A stretch of 12,042 bases of DNA from Pleurotus ostreatus/Saccharomyces cerevisiae fusant (Eukaryota; Opisthokonta), in the NCBI GenBank assembly GCA_024196135.1, contig JAMQCK010001100.1, forward strand, positions 1-12,042, read 5' to 3'. The stretch's first letter is position 1, and each line of letters opens with the position of its first letter. Shown in pieces: positions 9,098-12,042 of the stretch. The translations under genes were made by a program, and so were the position numbers. The notes below the pieces were generated by a model, which was not told the origin of the DNA, searched no databases, and saw nothing but the letters and a program-made list of their open reading frames with translations.

Positions 9098-10059
9098 CTA
9101 CTGTGTCTTTGCAGGCTCCTAGCACTCGTAATCAGCACGCAAGGGGCACAGACTTGGGGTGCGTCCCTCACCTTCACCATAAGTTCAAGAAGCACTCCCT
9201 TCGCCTTCTCTCCCTTTGCAGCAGTACCATCTTCGGCAACCTTGCCGATGCCCAACATATGCTGGTCGAACGTCTGAGGCATATTCAGCCGTACTGAAGC
9301 ACGATCCGATTTGGGCACGTACCTTCCATCCGTAATGATGGTAGATGGAGATGGAGCGTTCCGAGGCGGCGTTCAGCATGAGCAGCTTGGTCGGCTCGTA
9401 CGCCTCGAATTCCCTTAATAGCTTTCCACAGTGCCCTGGATTGACGGTTGGTTCTGGACAGGCACTGGTGAATGAAATCCGACTTACCACGCCCCTCATC
9501 GTCGGGGTTTGTGAAGAGTAGTTCAAGGTACCAGTAATCGTTATTCTTGATCCCGTATTTCTCAGCCGCTCTCTCCCTCTGCTTCTCCTGAACTGGCGTG
9601 AACTTGCCCACGATCCTCTGCCAAGCGAGTCAATAGGCCGCAAACCAAAAGGAGACATCGAAATCTAACCTTCAGCGCAACCATTCCCCATGCGCGGACC
9701 GTCCGATGGTACTTCGCGCGTATGATGACCATTAGGCTCTCCTTCTCCGACGCGCCAGGTGGCGTCCACGCTGCGCACGCTGCTAAACGCTCCCTCCCAT
9801 CCTCCTCCGGCACAGCGACCACCATGATGCGTCCGCCCAGGAGCTTCACATAGAGTAGTATACTCTCCTCGAAGTTCGCGAGCTGGCGCAAGCTCTTCTC
9901 CTTTCGCTTCCCTTCTTGGAGGTGAATGGCGGTCTTCTGATGCGAGAAGTAGTTCTTCAAGGGGTGCGACGCAAAGGCGCGTGCGGCGACGAGGCCAAGC
10001 TCGCGAAACTCTTCGGGGAGCTTGGCCTCGCGAACGTAGGGGCCCGTCGGTGTAGCCAT
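9098..10059 (-). CDS. GNAT-like N-acetyltransferase family protein, tandem copy B
   Basis: Five exons on the minus strand: 10059-9670, 9617-9488, 9435-9323, 9273-9172 and 9118-9098, with introns of 49-53 bp, give 251 residues. The three internal exons are exactly as long (130, 113, 102 bp) and in the same phase as those of copy A, and the proteins agree by eye at roughly two thirds of positions (e.g. shared REAKLPEE, ARAFASHP, KNYFSHQ, GRIMVVAVPE, GIKNNDYW, LELLFTNPDDEG, CGKLLRE, SIYHHYGW). It has the same GNAT-like order: an N-terminal helix, the LELLFTNPDDEGRG acetyl-CoA loop region, and the C-terminal ASERSISIYHHYGWK. Here too Asp replaces the common Q/R of the loop. The last exon is 21 bp and codes EPAKTQ; its acceptor gtgctag follows a CTGAT branch-like site. 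The start at 10059 is supported by alignment with copy A. Acceptor substrate unknown; cytosolic by lack of targeting signals. Confidence 0.83.
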
Positions 10060-10115
10060 TGAGAGAATGTGGATGTGAAGAGATTGAGAGGATCAGCGAG
10101 TTCAAGGCCAGTCAC

Positions 10116-10121
10116 TATATA
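10116..10121 (-). promoter_or_regulatory. TATA-like box of GNAT-like copy B
   Basis: The minus strand reads GCATATATAGTG, with TATATA starting 62 bp before the ATG at 10059. The near-equal spacing and the shared GCATATA core with copy A argue that the promoter was duplicated along with the gene. Confidence 0.5.
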
Positions 10122-11473
10122 TGCTTCAAGACGGTTAACCAGTAGCGAGGGCGATGCACATCTGTAGTCGTACCTGACGCAAAATTAGACGTCAAGTGCT
10201 CTGCCTGGTCAGTCAAACGCAGCAGGCCTACGAGGGAGGCGGAATAGCGCCTCGCGTGAAAGTCTCTGCCTGAAGTTACATGTGCGGGACTGGGCCCTCT
10301 GTGATGATGGTTGTGCCGAGGCACCGGGAGCAGCTCCGAGGGAATGAACCATTCGAGCCAAATTCGAGCACCTGCTGCCGCATCTCGGACAACCGCCGAT
10401 GGCGAGGAGTACCTCGTGTCTGAGCGCTGGGTCAATGATTCCCATTTTATGAAGGGCCAAATATGTGGTCAAAGAGGAGGCAACAGAGCGTTTGCCAATT
10501 CAACTTCGGATATATCCGAGCGGCACGTGATGGTAAGGACAAGCACCCACAACTCCTGGCGAAGTCGCGTAGAAGATCCTCATGCCCTACAAACCTGTAA
10601 ATAATATCCAGCCGCTGTCTTCTGTGAGTCAAATACACAGATGTCTGATGGTGAGAGAAAAACGGCGCACGCGGGCCTTTGCAGCCCTGCGAGAATTTGT
10701 CAAACTGTTTTTACAGGCTAGCGGCATGGCCGGTCATGCCTCTTCAAGCGTATATAGAGGTCTGCTTGGCCTAAATCCACACGGTTTTCTTGCTTACGCA
10801 GGCTGGCGCACCTCAAGCGCTCATTGAGCCGAGGGAGGTGCTCTACCTCGGCGTGGGGGCAACCGTTGAAAATCAAGATCGTGGCGACCTTGATCACTAG
10901 TGCATCCGACAAAGCCCCATCTTTGGTGTCCTTCTCACAACTGAGAGGGAAGAAGCCTCTGTGAGGAGATGCTCGTGGCCTGGCAATTCGCAACTTTGGA
11001 CGTTTCTCGTTTGCGCCTGACGTCCGAGAAGCAGACCCTGATCCCTGCAGCACAGCACGGCAGGGTACACAGATGAGGGGAAGGATGAGGAGGACTACTT
11101 TATGGTCAACATCGACGAGTACAGGGATATGCCTTGCGAAGAGAGAAGCTGCATCCGTGAGATGATTGTGCACTTCGTCCTGCTGCTTTCCATTCTCGGG
11201 CATTTCTTACGGAGACCTAACATGGATATTTCAGATCAATGATGTCGAATGGAGGGTCAAGACGGAGAAAAGGTTGTATGCCGCGCGCTGATGATGGTCT
11301 GTGCTAGTGCCACGAGAGGCCCCGAGAGCGTCGGTGGCCTCGGACCGGACGACTGATCCCGCCACAGTGTCACGACTGTGACCTCGAGAAGGAGGAAATT
11401 GAATTGTCCTTCGCTTCGTCCATCGTGTCGTCTTGAAATATGGCGAAGAGAAGACGTGTATCCGGGGCAAGCG
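10122..11473. other. Gene-poor region with weak open fragments only
   Basis: About 1.35 kb without a gene I can call. It must contain the distal promoter of GNAT-like copy B and the promoter of the F-box gene. A minus-strand frame of 161 codons (10718-11203) and several 60-106 codon frames exist but show no family features. On the plus strand there is a TATATA at 10751-10756 and some coding-like fragments, for example an acidic stretch at 11063-11240 (TDEGKDEEDYFMVNIDEY) and a short frame after a tttcag acceptor-like site near 11235 (NDVEWRVKTEKRLYAAR). They do not join into one convincing gene. No tRNA, transposon or tandem repeat was seen. Confidence 0.4.
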
Positions 11474-12042
11474 ATGCATCCAGCACCCAAGGAACGATTA
11501 CTGACCGACTCCCAGGCATTCCCCGATGCGGACAGTGCCCCCGAGCACGTCGCCGGCAGACTCCCCGTCGAGCTCTGGACCGATATCGCTTCCTGGTGCA
11601 GCCGCTCCGCGGTGTACAGGCTCTGCCTCGTCTCCAGGACCTTCTACCTCCTCTTCAACCCCGTCCTCTACAAATCCCTGCTCACCGAGCACGACAGCGT
11701 CTGTCCCGCGCTCCTCCGCACCCTCTCCTCGCGGCGCGGCGGCGCGAGCCTCGGCCCCCACCCCGCCTCCCTCGTCCGCGATCTCTTCCTGAACACCACG
11801 CACAGCAAGTCCACCCGCCCGATCGAGACGACGCTCAAGAACACGTCCCTCTTCACCGACAGGTCCGTCGGCTCGCGCCTGCGCGCGCTCACATGGGACA
11901 TCCGCGAGGTCCCTGCGAATATCGCGCTGCTGCTGCAGGACCCGGTTGCGTTCCCTTGCTTGAAGGAGATGTCGCTGCGATTTGCGTGGCGGATGTTTAA
12001 TGCGGCGCCGAAGTCTAACATGCGGGTGCGTGGGTCGGTGCG
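11474..12042 (+). CDS. F-box protein, 3' end beyond the window
   Basis: An open frame from ATG 11474 runs to the last base (189 codons visible). Residues about 29-70 match an F-box: LPVELWTDIASWC, then AVYRLCLVSRTFYLLFNPVLYKSL, with the expected LP at the start, the CLVS core, and the aromatic and leucine positions. F-box domains bind Skp1 and recruit substrates to SCF ubiquitin ligases; large sets of such proteins occur in Agaricomycetes. The part after the F-box (e.g. LRALTWDIREVP, FPCLKEMSLRF) resembles the leucine-rich, beta-strand-like spacing of the C-terminal part of such proteins. No in-frame ATG occurs in the roughly 95 bases before this start. A gtgcgt at 12026 could be a donor that ends this first exon. 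Codons are strongly G/C-ending. The substrate cannot be told from the visible part. Confidence 0.85.
   Translation, partial: MHPAPKERLLTDSQAFPDADSAPEHVAGRLPVELWTDIASWCSRSAVYRLCLVSRTFYLLFNPVLYKSLLTEHDSVCPALLRTLSSRRGGASLGPHPASLVRDLFLNTTHSKSTRPIETTLKNTSLFTDRSVGSRLRALTWDIREVPANIALLLQDPVAFPCLKEMSLRFAWRMFNAAPKSNMRVRGSV

Noticed and set aside
10582..10827. Plus-strand frame with a stretch resembling the nuclease peptide RAFVKLF
   Set aside because: The likeness is confined to a few residues (REFVKLF) with none of the flanking motifs; treated as chance.
11440..12000. 186-codon plus-strand frame starting at 11440
   Set aside because: It overlaps the F-box frame in another phase and is only Arg/Pro-rich read-through of G/C-rich codons; the frame from 11474 has the F-box.

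Overview
The window looks like nuclear DNA of a filamentous basidiomycete, most likely an Agaricomycete. Almost every gene is split by very short introns (47 to 67 bp) with fungal GT...AG borders such as gtacgt, gtgagt or gtgcgt at the donor and cag or tag at the acceptor. Third codon positions are G/C-rich. The gene content (an orphan 7-TM protein of a mushroom-expanded type, a C2 protein with a long E/R/A coiled coil, an Artemis/SNM1-type nuclease, a pair of GNAT-like proteins and an F-box protein) fits that group. No viral, plasmid, CRISPR or transposase signature was found.

Layout, left to right. (1) 1-1130, plus: the 3' part of a multi-pass membrane protein in seven exons, cut by the window start. 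(2) 1131-1883: convergent gap with no gene. (3) 1884-4271, minus: a 761-residue C2-domain protein of Inn1/Fic1-like N-terminal type in three exons, with a seven-copy 7-residue repeat, a Pro/Tyr-rich 9-residue repeat and a C-terminal charged coiled coil. (4) 4272-4429: short head-to-head promoter region. (5) 4430-7327, plus: an 876-residue metallo-beta-lactamase/beta-CASP DNA nuclease of the SNM1/Artemis family in six exons, with a long disordered S/T-P-rich tail. (6) 7540-8508 and 9098-10059, both minus: tandem paralogous GNAT-like genes whose five exons correspond one to one; the three internal exons have identical lengths (130, 113 and 102 bp), and each gene has a TATA-like box about 62 bp before its ATG. 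(7) 10060-11473: gene-poor stretch with only weak open fragments. (8) 11474 to the window end, plus: the first exon of an F-box protein, open at the edge.

The genes do not form an obvious pathway or cluster. The C2 protein (probably membrane or cytokinesis linked) and the DNA-repair nuclease share a compact divergent promoter and could be co-expressed. The two acetyltransferase-like genes are a local duplication. I see no clear evidence of a new multi-gene system. The most distinctive points are the repeat-rich C2 protein, the conserved duplicate pair with an altered acetyl-CoA loop, and the unassigned 10.1-11.5 kb segment. All exon models were built by eye from splice borders, reading phase and paralog or family comparison, with no transcript evidence.
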